A stretch of DNA of 64,000 nucleotides, from NCBI GenBank assembly GCA_964406465.1, contig CAYORT010000008.1:42994-106993 (forward strand), given 5' to 3'. Shown piece by piece: positions 35,173 through 42,554 of the stretch. The first letter of the stretch is position 1. The number at the start of each line of letters is the position of its first letter. The notes below the pieces were generated by a model. That model ran no database searches. It had not been told where the DNA came from and worked only from the letters and a program-made list of their open reading frames with translations. This stretch comes from JAHEZL01 sp964406465. Lineage in GTDB: Bacteria > Bacteroidota > Bacteroidia > Flavobacteriales_C > GCA-002722245. Position numbers and translations under genes: made by a program.

Positions 35173-35900
35173 TGATCTATTTTTCCTTTTTTCCAGAAAT
35201 AAGGAATGTTTTTTATTACAAAAGCATTGGCCAATAGCGCATTTTTAAAATTTAAATGTTTTAAAAATTCAAATTCATAGTTTTCTACTTTGATGGGAGT
35301 TGGTGTCCAGTTTTCTCTTACTCCCTCAATAATTAAAACTTCCTTTGTTTTTTCGTTGTAGGTGAAGGTGAAAGGAAGCGGTCCGGCAAATCTTCGTGCC
35401 TCTTTCCAATCATTGAAAGGTGAGTTAGCAGGTAGAGCAACATTTTCTTCGTCGTTGCTAATCACTATTTTGAATTTCGACTTATTCGATTTTATCTCCT
35501 TTGTCTTTTCTCTTTGTACCTGTTCTATATCTGTTGTGGTGTAATTGTAGTGGGTGAAGATGTTGCCCATTATCTCCATTTTTTTCTTATCGGTTTCCGA
35601 TTTTAATATATACAAGCCTCTCAACTTTTTTCCTTCAGATGTGGTGTATCTCACAAACACTCTATAACCAATGAGGAAAAAGTCGTTGCCCATCATTTTA
35701 GGAAAGCCTTTGGGTCTCAAACCTTTGGTTTGTACCATCGCAACAGCCACAAATGCCCATTTGTCTTGAAAAGTATCTAGCTGTAAACATTCGGGAATCA
35801 AATTTTGTACTTCTTCTTTAGGAATAGCGAAGGTGAGCACCACAGAGCTTTCAAAGAAGGCTTCAACAGCAAATGGATGATTTTTTAAAAAGCGTAACAT
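35163..35900 (-). CDS. DUF2071 (acetoacetate-decarboxylase-like fold) protein
   Basis: A 245-residue soluble protein. The start (HPFAVEAFFESSVVLTFAIPKEEVQNLIPECLQLD) and segments WAFVAVAMVQTKGLRPKGFP and FLIGYRVFVRYTTSEGKKLRGLYILKSE match the DUF2071/YqjF family, related in fold to acetoacetate decarboxylase. No enzymatic role is established. It overlaps the methyltransferase start by 10 bases and shares one base with the DoxX-like stop, so translation is coupled. Confidence 0.8.
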   Translation of the reverse strand: MLRFLKNHPFAVEAFFESSVVLTFAIPKEEVQNLIPECLQLDTFQDKWAFVAVAMVQTKGLRPKGFPKMMGNDFFLIGYRVFVRYTTSEGKKLRGLYILKSETDKKKMEIMGNIFTHYNYTTTDIEQVQREKTKEIKSNKSKFKIVISNDEENVALPANSPFNDWKEARRFAGPLPFTFTYNEKTKEVLIIEGVRENWTPTPIKVENYEFEFLKHLNFKNALLANAFVIKNIPYFWKKGKIDQWK

Positions 35901-36295
35901 TACAATTTGGTTGTTAAGGTTGGTTGAAGTTTAAACTCATCTAGGTAAATCACAACAATTAAAATAAAGGCAAAGAGTGAGTTGAATTTGCCCCACAGTA
36001 ATAAGTCGGGTACCAAAATAAACTCTAAAGTGTTCATAGTGGCAATTACTGCTATTTGTGTGAGCGCATTGAGTTTCGATTTGATACGACTTACAATCCA
36101 AACTGCCATCAAAACTTCAGATGCTCCAATTAGAATGGTGAGTATTCTAGAATATTCTGTACCCAAAATAGAAGCTACAATTTGCTCATGGCGTGGAACT
36201 AAATTTAAAATTTTGCAGAATAAGCCGTTGGCCAACCAAATGATAGCAATCAGATAGGTGAGAATAGTGTGTATTGTAGCTTTATTGATGCTCAT
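35900..36295 (-). CDS. DoxX-like membrane protein
   Basis: A 131-residue membrane protein with four hydrophobic segments (ILTYLIAIIWLANGLFCKIL, ILTILIGASEVLMAVWIV, ALTQIAVIATMNTLEFIL, FNSLFAFILIVVIYL), the pattern of the DoxX-like family. The ATG at 36295 removes an odd Cys-rich N-terminal stretch that the longer reading from 36376 would add. It is first in a leftward operon with the DUF2071, methyltransferase-like and four-helix genes. DoxX-like with DUF2071 is a pairing I recall in other Bacteroidota. Confidence 0.75.
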   Translation of the reverse strand: MSINKATIHTILTYLIAIIWLANGLFCKILNLVPRHEQIVASILGTEYSRILTILIGASEVLMAVWIVSRIKSKLNALTQIAVIATMNTLEFILVPDLLLWGKFNSLFAFILIVVIYLDEFKLQPTLTTKL

Positions 36296-36542
36296 TTGCT
36301 CAAGCTTTATTGTTACATGAATAATACACCATCCGCGACAGTCTAATGTACCAATTATTTTTTCAAATGCGGGCACTTTTGCTCCTCTAATTTTTTGAGA
36401 TCGAAATTACTTTTCAGTATTACTTTAATCGTTAAAAAGGTGCTTTTTAATCCAAAAAGCTTCGATGTCAGTACTTTGTCAGTGGCGCCATTGCTCTTAT
36501 GCGTGTATTTTTGGCGAAGTTTAACTTAAACCATCATTCACT

Positions 36543-37076
36543 ATGAAATCATCAAAATCAAAGTCATCGGTAGTCGCATTTTTTAAGGTTTCAACTTTAG
36601 TCTTGTCGTTTTTCTTCTTTCTGTCATTAACTGCAGATAGACCCTTACTCACTATTACAGGTACCTGTCTGGAAAATGCCAAGCCGGTAGAAGGTGTTGA
36701 TGTGTCGATCATGGTTGATGGGGGAGTGTTAACGCATAATATTACCGGACCCGATGGCAAATACAAAGTGAAAGTGAATTTCGGTAAGCTTGTTAAACTT
36801 GCCTATGAAAAGAAGGGCTATCTTACCCAAACTGTAAAGCTAAGGACAGTGCTTAATGGTTTGCCTGAAACGGAGATGACTACCAACTACAATCTTGATA
36901 TGTTGGCCTTGCCAAGCGATACTTCTCAAATTTATTTTGATAAGTCGGTTGATGAAATTCTTTTCGACAATGACTTACACAAATTTGTGTCTAATGCTGA
37001 TTATAAAGAAAGAGTTAAAGAGGATTTTGATGCAGTTAAAAAATTGATTGTTGATGCAAGAATGGCTTCTAAGTAG
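36543..37076 (+). CDS. Exported protein with carboxypeptidase-regulatory-like domain
   Basis: A 177-residue protein. A basic N-terminus and hydrophobic segment (VSTLVLSFFFFLSLTADRP) look like a signal peptide or anchor. Residues 36-90 follow the CarboxypepD-regulatory pattern (LLTITGTCLENAKPVEGVDV, GPDGKYKVKVNFGKLVKLAY), a transthyretin-like beta sandwich. The C-terminal 60 residues are charged and helical. Convergent with the transporter gene with 7 bases between stops. Confidence 0.7.
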   Translation: MKSSKSKSSVVAFFKVSTLVLSFFFFLSLTADRPLLTITGTCLENAKPVEGVDVSIMVDGGVLTHNITGPDGKYKVKVNFGKLVKLAYEKKGYLTQTVKLRTVLNGLPETEMTTNYNLDMLALPSDTSQIYFDKSVDEILFDNDLHKFVSNADYKERVKEDFDAVKKLIVDARMASK

Positions 37077-37083
37077 CTCAACT

Positions 37084-37974
37084 TTAGTTTTCCTTCTTAT
37101 TTAATATATACACGGCAGCAATTCCCATGATGCCACCAATGATGGTGTGGGCTTGCGGTATTTCGTTTAAAAATATCCACGAGCCTATGGCGGCAGTAAA
37201 TGGCACTAAAAAGATGAAGCTGCTTGCCTTACTGGCACCTATTTTTGATGTGGCTATGAAGTAGAAGGTGGTGGCCATAGCAGTAGTGATGGTGGCGCTA
37301 AAAAACAAATTGCCCCAAAACAAGGCATCGGCCTTTTCAAAAATTGCTATGGTTTCGCTATTTGTGGTAAACAAAAAAGTGAGTAAACAACATATACCAT
37401 ACATCCAAAAGCTATAAACAAGAGGAGAACCGTGTTTTGAAAACTTGCTGGTAAACACACTTAGCACGGCCCATGAAAATGAAGCCAATAAGAAATAGAT
37501 ATTTCCTGCATCCAATAAGCTACCCGATAGGTCCCAAACCTTTAAAAGGATTGCTCCAGCTGCCAATCCTACCGTTAAACCAATAGTTTCATTTCTAGTT
37601 GGTTTCTTCCAAGTCATTGCGAGCATGATGAGGTAGGAGATAATCGGATTTAAAATCGTTACCAGTACGCCACCTGAACCCGCCAATCCTTCTTCTAAAC
37701 CTTTAAAGAAAAAGTAGAAGTAAAAAGCCAAGATGGTTGATGCTGCCAACAAGTCTTTGAGTCCGCTTCGCTTTATACTTAAGTTTTCGCGCGTAATTAA
37801 CAATAGAATCAAAAGTGAGATGAAAGTGGTGACGTAGCGAATGAGAGAGATGGAGATGGCCGCACCATAACTGCCCAATACTTTTGCAGAGGCCCAGCTT
37901 AAGCCCCAGCAAAACATGCTAGCTATCATGCCCAAAAGAAAGAGTTTTTCTTTATTTGCCGATTCGTTCTCCAT
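37084..37974 (-). CDS. EamA/DMT-family transporter
   Basis: A 296-residue inner-membrane protein with ten hydrophobic segments in two repeated halves, the drug/metabolite transporter layout. Typical pieces are MIASMFCWGLSWASAKVLG in the first repeat and YFLLASFSWAVLSVFTSKFS in the second, ending IIGGIMGIAAVYILNKKEN. Substrate unknown. Single gene. Confidence 0.88.
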   Translation of the reverse strand: MENESANKEKLFLLGMIASMFCWGLSWASAKVLGSYGAAISISLIRYVTTFISLLILLLITRENLSIKRSGLKDLLAASTILAFYFYFFFKGLEEGLAGSGGVLVTILNPIISYLIMLAMTWKKPTRNETIGLTVGLAAGAILLKVWDLSGSLLDAGNIYFLLASFSWAVLSVFTSKFSKHGSPLVYSFWMYGICCLLTFLFTTNSETIAIFEKADALFWGNLFFSATITTAMATTFYFIATSKIGASKASSFIFLVPFTAAIGSWIFLNEIPQAHTIIGGIMGIAAVYILNKKEN

Positions 37975-38418
37975 TATTTATAATGCTAAAAGTAAACGTG
38001 AATGGCTCAAAGGTAAATAAATAGAAAGGAATATTGGGATTTGAGTACTGCTTTAACTGCTCGTGGTGCATATGAATCGATAAAAAATCATTTTTTTGTA
38101 TGGCGCCGTTTTGAATTTTAAGGCAAATTGATGCATGCTTTAAAAACTACTACTATGGCACTTTTTAATTCAACTCTCGTTGCTTGTATTCTTTCTACTT
38201 TAATTTTTGTTGTTGAACTGGTTTACGGATAAAAGCAGCGAAGTAGGTTTCGCATTAACTTTTACCCTTAACTTTCGTATTGAAATTTCTTTTGGATCAA
38301 CTTTTGTAAATGATCAAAAAGAGGAAGCAATGTTCACCGAATTAGTTTGCTTAAAATTAGTAAGGATCATGGGACAAAGTTTTTTAATACGCAATCAGTA
38401 ACAATAAAATTTTAGTAA
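37975..38418. other. 444-base intergenic stretch, no gene supported
   Basis: AT-rich spacer between the divergent EamA gene and the DUF6263-like gene. A 64-codon open frame at 38207-38401 exists, but its translation looks like chance. No clear TAnnTTTG promoter pair, hairpin or repeat was found. Confidence 0.5.
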
Positions 38419-39573
38419 ATGAAAAAGATTCTACAAACTACCATTTTTTCAGTCTTAACTTCCTTTTGTTTTGCTGCAGAACTAAATTACAAATGGAAGG
38501 CAAACAGCACCTATTTAATTCAAATGAAAGCCACCGATGATGTGAGCACAAAAATGGGAATGATGGGGATGTCTCAAGAATTGAAAGAAACCTATTACAC
38601 CAATACAACATTGAATTTAAGTATTGTGTCGGTAGATACAGGAGGCACCGCCAAAGGTTTTTTAATCATCGATAAATTCGATATCACCAACAGTAAAAAT
38701 ATGAAAGTTGCGGGTTTAAACGCTATTCCATCTCAAGCTTTAAAGGCCGAAATTTCTGTGGATAAAAAGGGACATTTTACATTTTATAAAGAAGTGTATA
38801 TTCTTGCTACAGCTAGCGGTAATATATTAGTGTCGGGTAAAGTATCTGGTGATGGAACAAGTACTTCGGCTACTGCCACAGTTGGAGATCAACAAGTTAC
38901 TGTTTACGCAAAGTTTGATCCTAAAACAGGGGCACTAAAAGCAGGATATACCGAGCAATCGGTGAGCACACCTAAACAAGAGATGATTAAAATTACTCAA
39001 GAAGATAAAAAGCTTGATATCCTTCCTTACGATATGCTTGCTTTACTTGAACTACCTGAAGGTAATACCAATACTGGCGATAAAGCCGAAGTTCAATCGG
39101 GATACTACAAAACCACCATCACAACAACAGAGGTTAATGCAACAAACGCAAAATTGAATATTTCATTAGCTACCGACAAAAGTCTATCGGCAGCGGCCTC
39201 TTCGGCTAAAATGTCGGGTGGTGACGGACAAAACAACACCGCTATTGATATGAGTAATATGGGAGGTTTAGATGCAGAGATGAACGAATTCAATAAGGAA
39301 ATGAACACTTCTATGGAAACAGGTATGGGAGGAACAAGTACCACACCTGCCGACATGATGCCTACCATGACGGCTAATGTTAATTATAATTTTAATCTTA
39401 ATAAGGGCATGTTCGACTTACTAACGGGTAATATCACCACTTCGCAAAATATGATGGGCTTCGAAATGAAGACCAATAGCAATGTTACTTTAACTATGAT
39501 TGAACAGCCCGCAGCCACGAAAATAACCACTCCGCAAAAGGGAAAAACAAAATCAGTAGCAAAAAAGAAATAA
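38419..39573 (+). CDS. Exported Met-rich protein resembling the DUF6263 family
   Basis: A 384-residue protein with a signal peptide (MKKILQTTIFSVLTSFCFAA). The mature N-terminal half (ELNYKWKANSTYLIQMKATD, ISVDKKGHFTFYKEVY) resembles DUF6263-like proteins, which have no known function. Residues 270-320 are rich in Met, Gly, Thr and Asn (SNMGGLDAEMNEFNKEMNTS, then METGMGGTS). The C-terminus is basic (KGKTKSVAKKK). A perfect hairpin follows. Confidence 0.6.
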   Translation: MKKILQTTIFSVLTSFCFAAELNYKWKANSTYLIQMKATDDVSTKMGMMGMSQELKETYYTNTTLNLSIVSVDTGGTAKGFLIIDKFDITNSKNMKVAGLNAIPSQALKAEISVDKKGHFTFYKEVYILATASGNILVSGKVSGDGTSTSATATVGDQQVTVYAKFDPKTGALKAGYTEQSVSTPKQEMIKITQEDKKLDILPYDMLALLELPEGNTNTGDKAEVQSGYYKTTITTTEVNATNAKLNISLATDKSLSAAASSAKMSGGDGQNNTAIDMSNMGGLDAEMNEFNKEMNTSMETGMGGTSTTPADMMPTMTANVNYNFNLNKGMFDLLTGNITTSQNMMGFEMKTNSNVTLTMIEQPAATKITTPQKGKTKSVAKKK

Positions 39574-39590
39574 TAGATTACAAATTGATG

Positions 39591-39630
39591 AAAAGAAATA
39601 GGTCGAGATAATTCCCGACCTATTTCTTTT
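39591..39630. terminator. Bidirectional terminator hairpin
   Basis: A perfect 15-bp stem (39591-39605 with 39616-39630) and a 10-base loop, with A tract on the left arm and T tract on the right. It can therefore end transcription from both the exported-protein gene and the convergent HxlR gene. Confidence 0.85.
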
Positions 39631-39650
39631 TACCTAATACTAATCTTCGC

Positions 39651-40013
39651 TCAGTACTTTTTTTCTTTATTGTATTTATTGCCCCACTCGCTCATCGCTT
39701 TCATGAGTGTGCTTAATTCTTTTCCCGACTTACTTAAACTATATTCTACATAAGGAGGAATAACTGGCTTAGCTTTTCTAATTATCAATTGGTCGCTCTC
39801 CATTTCTTTTAAATGTTGAATGAGCATTTTTTCTGTGATGGAAGGAATGGCTTTTTTTAGTTCGCTGTATCTTTTTGTGCCCGATAGTAAATTGTAAATA
39901 ATAATTGTTTTCCATCTTCCTCCAATTTTAGATAATGTGAAGGTTACCGGACACATCGTGTTGATTTCCTTTTTGTTTTTTTGGTTGGTTGAAGAGATTT
40001 TAATGGCTGTCAT
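39651..40013 (-). CDS. HxlR-family transcriptional regulator
   Basis: A 120-residue winged-helix regulator. The signature is MCPVTFTLSKIGGRWKTIII followed by YNLLSGTKRYSELKKAIPSI then TEKMLIQHLKEME. The Cys before PV is the residue that senses quinones, aldehydes or disulfide stress in characterised members (YodB, HypR). It is divergent from an NmrA-like reductase gene, 119 bases apart, the standard arrangement for a redox-controlled pair. Confidence 0.9.
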   Translation of the reverse strand: MTAIKISSTNQKNKKEINTMCPVTFTLSKIGGRWKTIIIYNLLSGTKRYSELKKAIPSITEKMLIQHLKEMESDQLIIRKAKPVIPPYVEYSLSKSGKELSTLMKAMSEWGNKYNKEKKY

Positions 40014-40032
40014 TATACATACTTTGGGGTTA

Positions 40033-40067
40033 GTACTTGTAAAAAAGTAAGTACAAATATACTTTTG
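40033..40067 (+). promoter_or_regulatory. Promoter of the NmrA-like gene with candidate HxlR operator
   Basis: TTG at 40037-40039 and TACTTTTG at 40060-40067 (20-base gap) fit the -33 and -7 elements. GTACTT (40033-40038) and AAGTAC (40049-40054) are an exact inverted pair with 10 bases between, covering the -33 box and spacer. This is a plausible repression site for the divergent HxlR protein. Confidence 0.5.
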
Positions 40068-40132
40068 TTAAATCTAAAAGCAAATAATTTTTTAGATCAT
40101 AAGTAATGTAATAGTAATTAAATAAAAGAAAA

Positions 40133-41020
40133 ATGAAAATTGTAGTAACAGGCTCACTGGGAAATGTAAGTAAGCCACTAGCGCAAAAATTAGTAAAGGC
40201 AGCTCATGAAGTAGTTGTTATTAGCTCAAAAGCAGAAAAAGTTAAAGCTATCGAAGAGATTGGCGCTAAAGCGGCCATTGGGTCTTTAGAAGATGTGAAC
40301 TTTCTCACCCAACAGTTTGCTGGTGCCGATGCGGTATATGCAATGGTGCCTCCTACTATGAGTGCCTTAGATTGGAAAGGTCATATCGAAAAAATTGGAT
40401 CAAATTTAGCTCAGGCTATTCAAGCAGCTGGCGTTAAGAATGTTGTGTTGTTGAGTAGTGTTGGCGCAAATTTGCCAGATGGATGCGGCCCAGTATCGGG
40501 CTTATATCGAGTAGAACAAATCTTCAATAAATTGAAAGATGTTAACTTGGTGTATATACGCGCTGGTTTCTTTTACAATAATTTATTTGCCAATCTTAAT
40601 CTGATTAAGAATGCTGGTATTATTGGCTCAAATTATCAGGCCGATAAACAAATGCTTTTGGTAGATCCTGCCGACATTGCAACTGCTGCGTACGAACAAT
40701 TAAATACGCTTTCTTTCACTGGCCATTCTGTAGTGTATGTGGTAAGTGATTTAAGAACAAATGCAGAGGTTGCTAAACAACTGGGGTCTGCCATTGGCAA
40801 AAGTGATTTGCCTTGGGTTGAATTCAAAGACGAAGATAGTTTAGGCGGAATGATAGGAGCGGGAGTTCCGCAAGAGATGGCTAAGAATTATGTTGAGATG
40901 GGAACTGCCGTAAGAAGTGGTAAGTTGTTTGATGATTTTTATTTGCAAGGAAAACCATTAGTTGGTAAAACCAAATTGGAAGATTTTGCCAAAGTTTTTG
41001 CCGCTGTTTACAGTAATTAA
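40133..41020 (+). CDS. NmrA-like NAD(P)-binding oxidoreductase
   Basis: A 295-residue atypical short-chain dehydrogenase. The N-terminus KIVVTGSLGNVSKPLAQKLV is a GxxGxxG-type nucleotide site, followed by VVISSKAEKVKAIEEIGAKA, ADAVYAMVPPTMSA and VVLLSSVGANLPDGCGP. The catalytic YxxxK is not obvious, as in the NmrA/QOR2 group that reduces quinones or senses NADP. Neighbouring HxlR suggests induction by electrophile stress. It is followed by a strong terminator. Confidence 0.87.
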   Translation: MKIVVTGSLGNVSKPLAQKLVKAAHEVVVISSKAEKVKAIEEIGAKAAIGSLEDVNFLTQQFAGADAVYAMVPPTMSALDWKGHIEKIGSNLAQAIQAAGVKNVVLLSSVGANLPDGCGPVSGLYRVEQIFNKLKDVNLVYIRAGFFYNNLFANLNLIKNAGIIGSNYQADKQMLLVDPADIATAAYEQLNTLSFTGHSVVYVVSDLRTNAEVAKQLGSAIGKSDLPWVEFKDEDSLGGMIGAGVPQEMAKNYVEMGTAVRSGKLFDDFYLQGKPLVGKTKLEDFAKVFAAVYSN

Positions 41021-41038
41021 ATTTTTTTAATTGAATTG

Positions 41039-41068
41039 AAAAAGGTTGAGTTTGTCTCAACCTTTTTT
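41039..41068 (+). terminator. Rho-independent terminator
   Basis: AAAAAGGTTGAG (41039-41050) pairs with CTCAACCTTTTT (41056-41067) across a TTTGT loop. The A and T arms make it active in both directions, between the convergent NmrA-like and glycosyltransferase genes. Confidence 0.9.
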
Positions 41069-41107
41069 CTTACTTGAACTCTCAAAATTTTTCAATTTAT
41101 TTTAGAA

Positions 41108-42169
41108 CTACAAAATCTGTAATTCTCTTAATTTCGCAATGGTGTCAATAGCCATGCTGCTGGCTTGCGCAAAAGCTTTTTTCGAATAATATTCGTAATT
41201 GGATTCTATTTTACGAATGGCGTTAACCCAGTCGGCAACATCGAAATTGTGCACTACAATACCTCCATCGCCCACTGTAGTAGGTACTGCTCCTTTATTC
41301 GACACAACCGAGGGAATTCCCGTCAATCCTGCTTCTACAATAACTCTCCCTAAGCCCTCGTTGAAATGTGAAGGGTAAAGCAAGATGCCCGTTTTTTCGA
41401 AAAGCGGATTTAAGTCGATTTGAGCTTTGAAAAACCTTACGTTTTTTTGTAAATATTTTTCCTCTAGCTGCACTGCAGTCCAGCTTTCTATTGCATAAAA
41501 GGTGTATTCTGGTAAAATTTCAGAGAGCTCAAGAAAAGTTTTTAATCCTTTCTTTTCAATCGGATTAATTAGTGTAATTGTTTTTTGAAATTTTTTGGGT
41601 AGCTGTACATTTTTATTTTTTTCGAAAGGAGATGGTACAATGTGATAATTGCCTTTGTAAATGATCTTGCCAAAATCAGCCATTTCTTGTGAGTTAAATA
41701 GCACAAAATCGGGGTTGGCTTTAAAAAGAGATTTCCTTTCCACTACTGCATCTGTTATCCAAGCTACAGTCTTCGCTTTTTTTCGTTTGCCAATTTCAAC
41801 GAATTTGGTCGATGATCTATTGATAGCAAATAGGGTATCTCCTTCGTTTGTGTTTTCTTCAATAAAATGTAAAAATTTTTCAGATGGCACAGCAAAACAC
41901 TGCATGCCCTTATATTCATAATGAATAGTGTTTCCGTTTATTACCTTCCAGCTAATATTATTTTTTTTCAAAAAAATAATGAAATACGCCATCGCCTTTA
42001 CGTAATCTCCCTTTATTGAATTGTAACACCCAATGAACATTACTTCAAAGCCATTTTCAACTAGCTTAAGTCCCAATATTTTTCTAGTGATGTCGGCACC
42101 ACATTTAAATGAAGGCGCAGGTAAGCCGTGAATCGGTAAAATGATTTTTGAATTTGAGGTGTTACTCAT
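41108..42169 (-). CDS. Glycosyltransferase, GT-B fold (family 1/4-like)
   Basis: A 353-residue GT-B glycosyltransferase with no membrane segment. The N-terminal domain starts IILPIHGLPAPSFKCGADIT. The donor-binding half has TLINPIEKKGLKTFLELSEI, ILLYPSHFNEGLGRVIVEAG and GIPSVVSNKGAVPTTVGDGG, including the E-x7-E region and the late ADWVNAIRKI. Donor and acceptor unknown. It is a lone gene, not inside a visible polysaccharide cluster. Confidence 0.85.
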   Translation of the reverse strand: MSNTSNSKIILPIHGLPAPSFKCGADITRKILGLKLVENGFEVMFIGCYNSIKGDYVKAMAYFIIFLKKNNISWKVINGNTIHYEYKGMQCFAVPSEKFLHFIEENTNEGDTLFAINRSSTKFVEIGKRKKAKTVAWITDAVVERKSLFKANPDFVLFNSQEMADFGKIIYKGNYHIVPSPFEKNKNVQLPKKFQKTITLINPIEKKGLKTFLELSEILPEYTFYAIESWTAVQLEEKYLQKNVRFFKAQIDLNPLFEKTGILLYPSHFNEGLGRVIVEAGLTGIPSVVSNKGAVPTTVGDGGIVVHNFDVADWVNAIRKIESNYEYYSKKAFAQASSMAIDTIAKLRELQIL

Positions 42170-42554
42170 CTTTGCTTAAATTAATAAAAGCCTCGTGTTG
42201 GCGCAAACTTATGTATTTTAAAAGACTTAGTGAGGTGAACTCTTCCTTTCTCTTATAAATTTATATATTTTGATGGAAGAATTCGTCCATTCTTTTTCTT
42301 AGAGTGAATTTTTAGGCAAGGTAATGATTTGTTCACGCTATTTTTCTGGCAATAGCAATTCTTAATTAGGTGGCATTGTTTGCAATAAAATTGGAAAGGT
42401 TTTCACTCATTTGGCCATTCCTCTGTTTAGAATTCGAAAGTATTTAGAATTGTCCTAAGTCGCTAAAATGCCTTATTATTATTTAGAATTGCTTTCTTTC
42501 CTGTTGTAGATTTAGTTCAATCGGTCCTTCTTGTTTACTCAAAACTAATCTACC
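42170..42554. other. 385-base intergenic stretch with three TTTAGAATT copies
   Basis: No gene is supported between the divergent glycosyltransferase and metalloprotease genes. TTTAGAATT occurs at 42426, 42443 and 42482, the last two extended to TATTTAGAATTG. They lie 65-130 bases before the protease ATG and could be regulator sites, but the AT-rich context makes chance possible. Confidence 0.4.

Noticed and set aside
38207..38401. 64-codon rightward open frame before the DUF6263-like gene
   Set aside because: Translation has no family likeness, no clear start context, and its frame is unremarkable for AT-rich spacer DNA.
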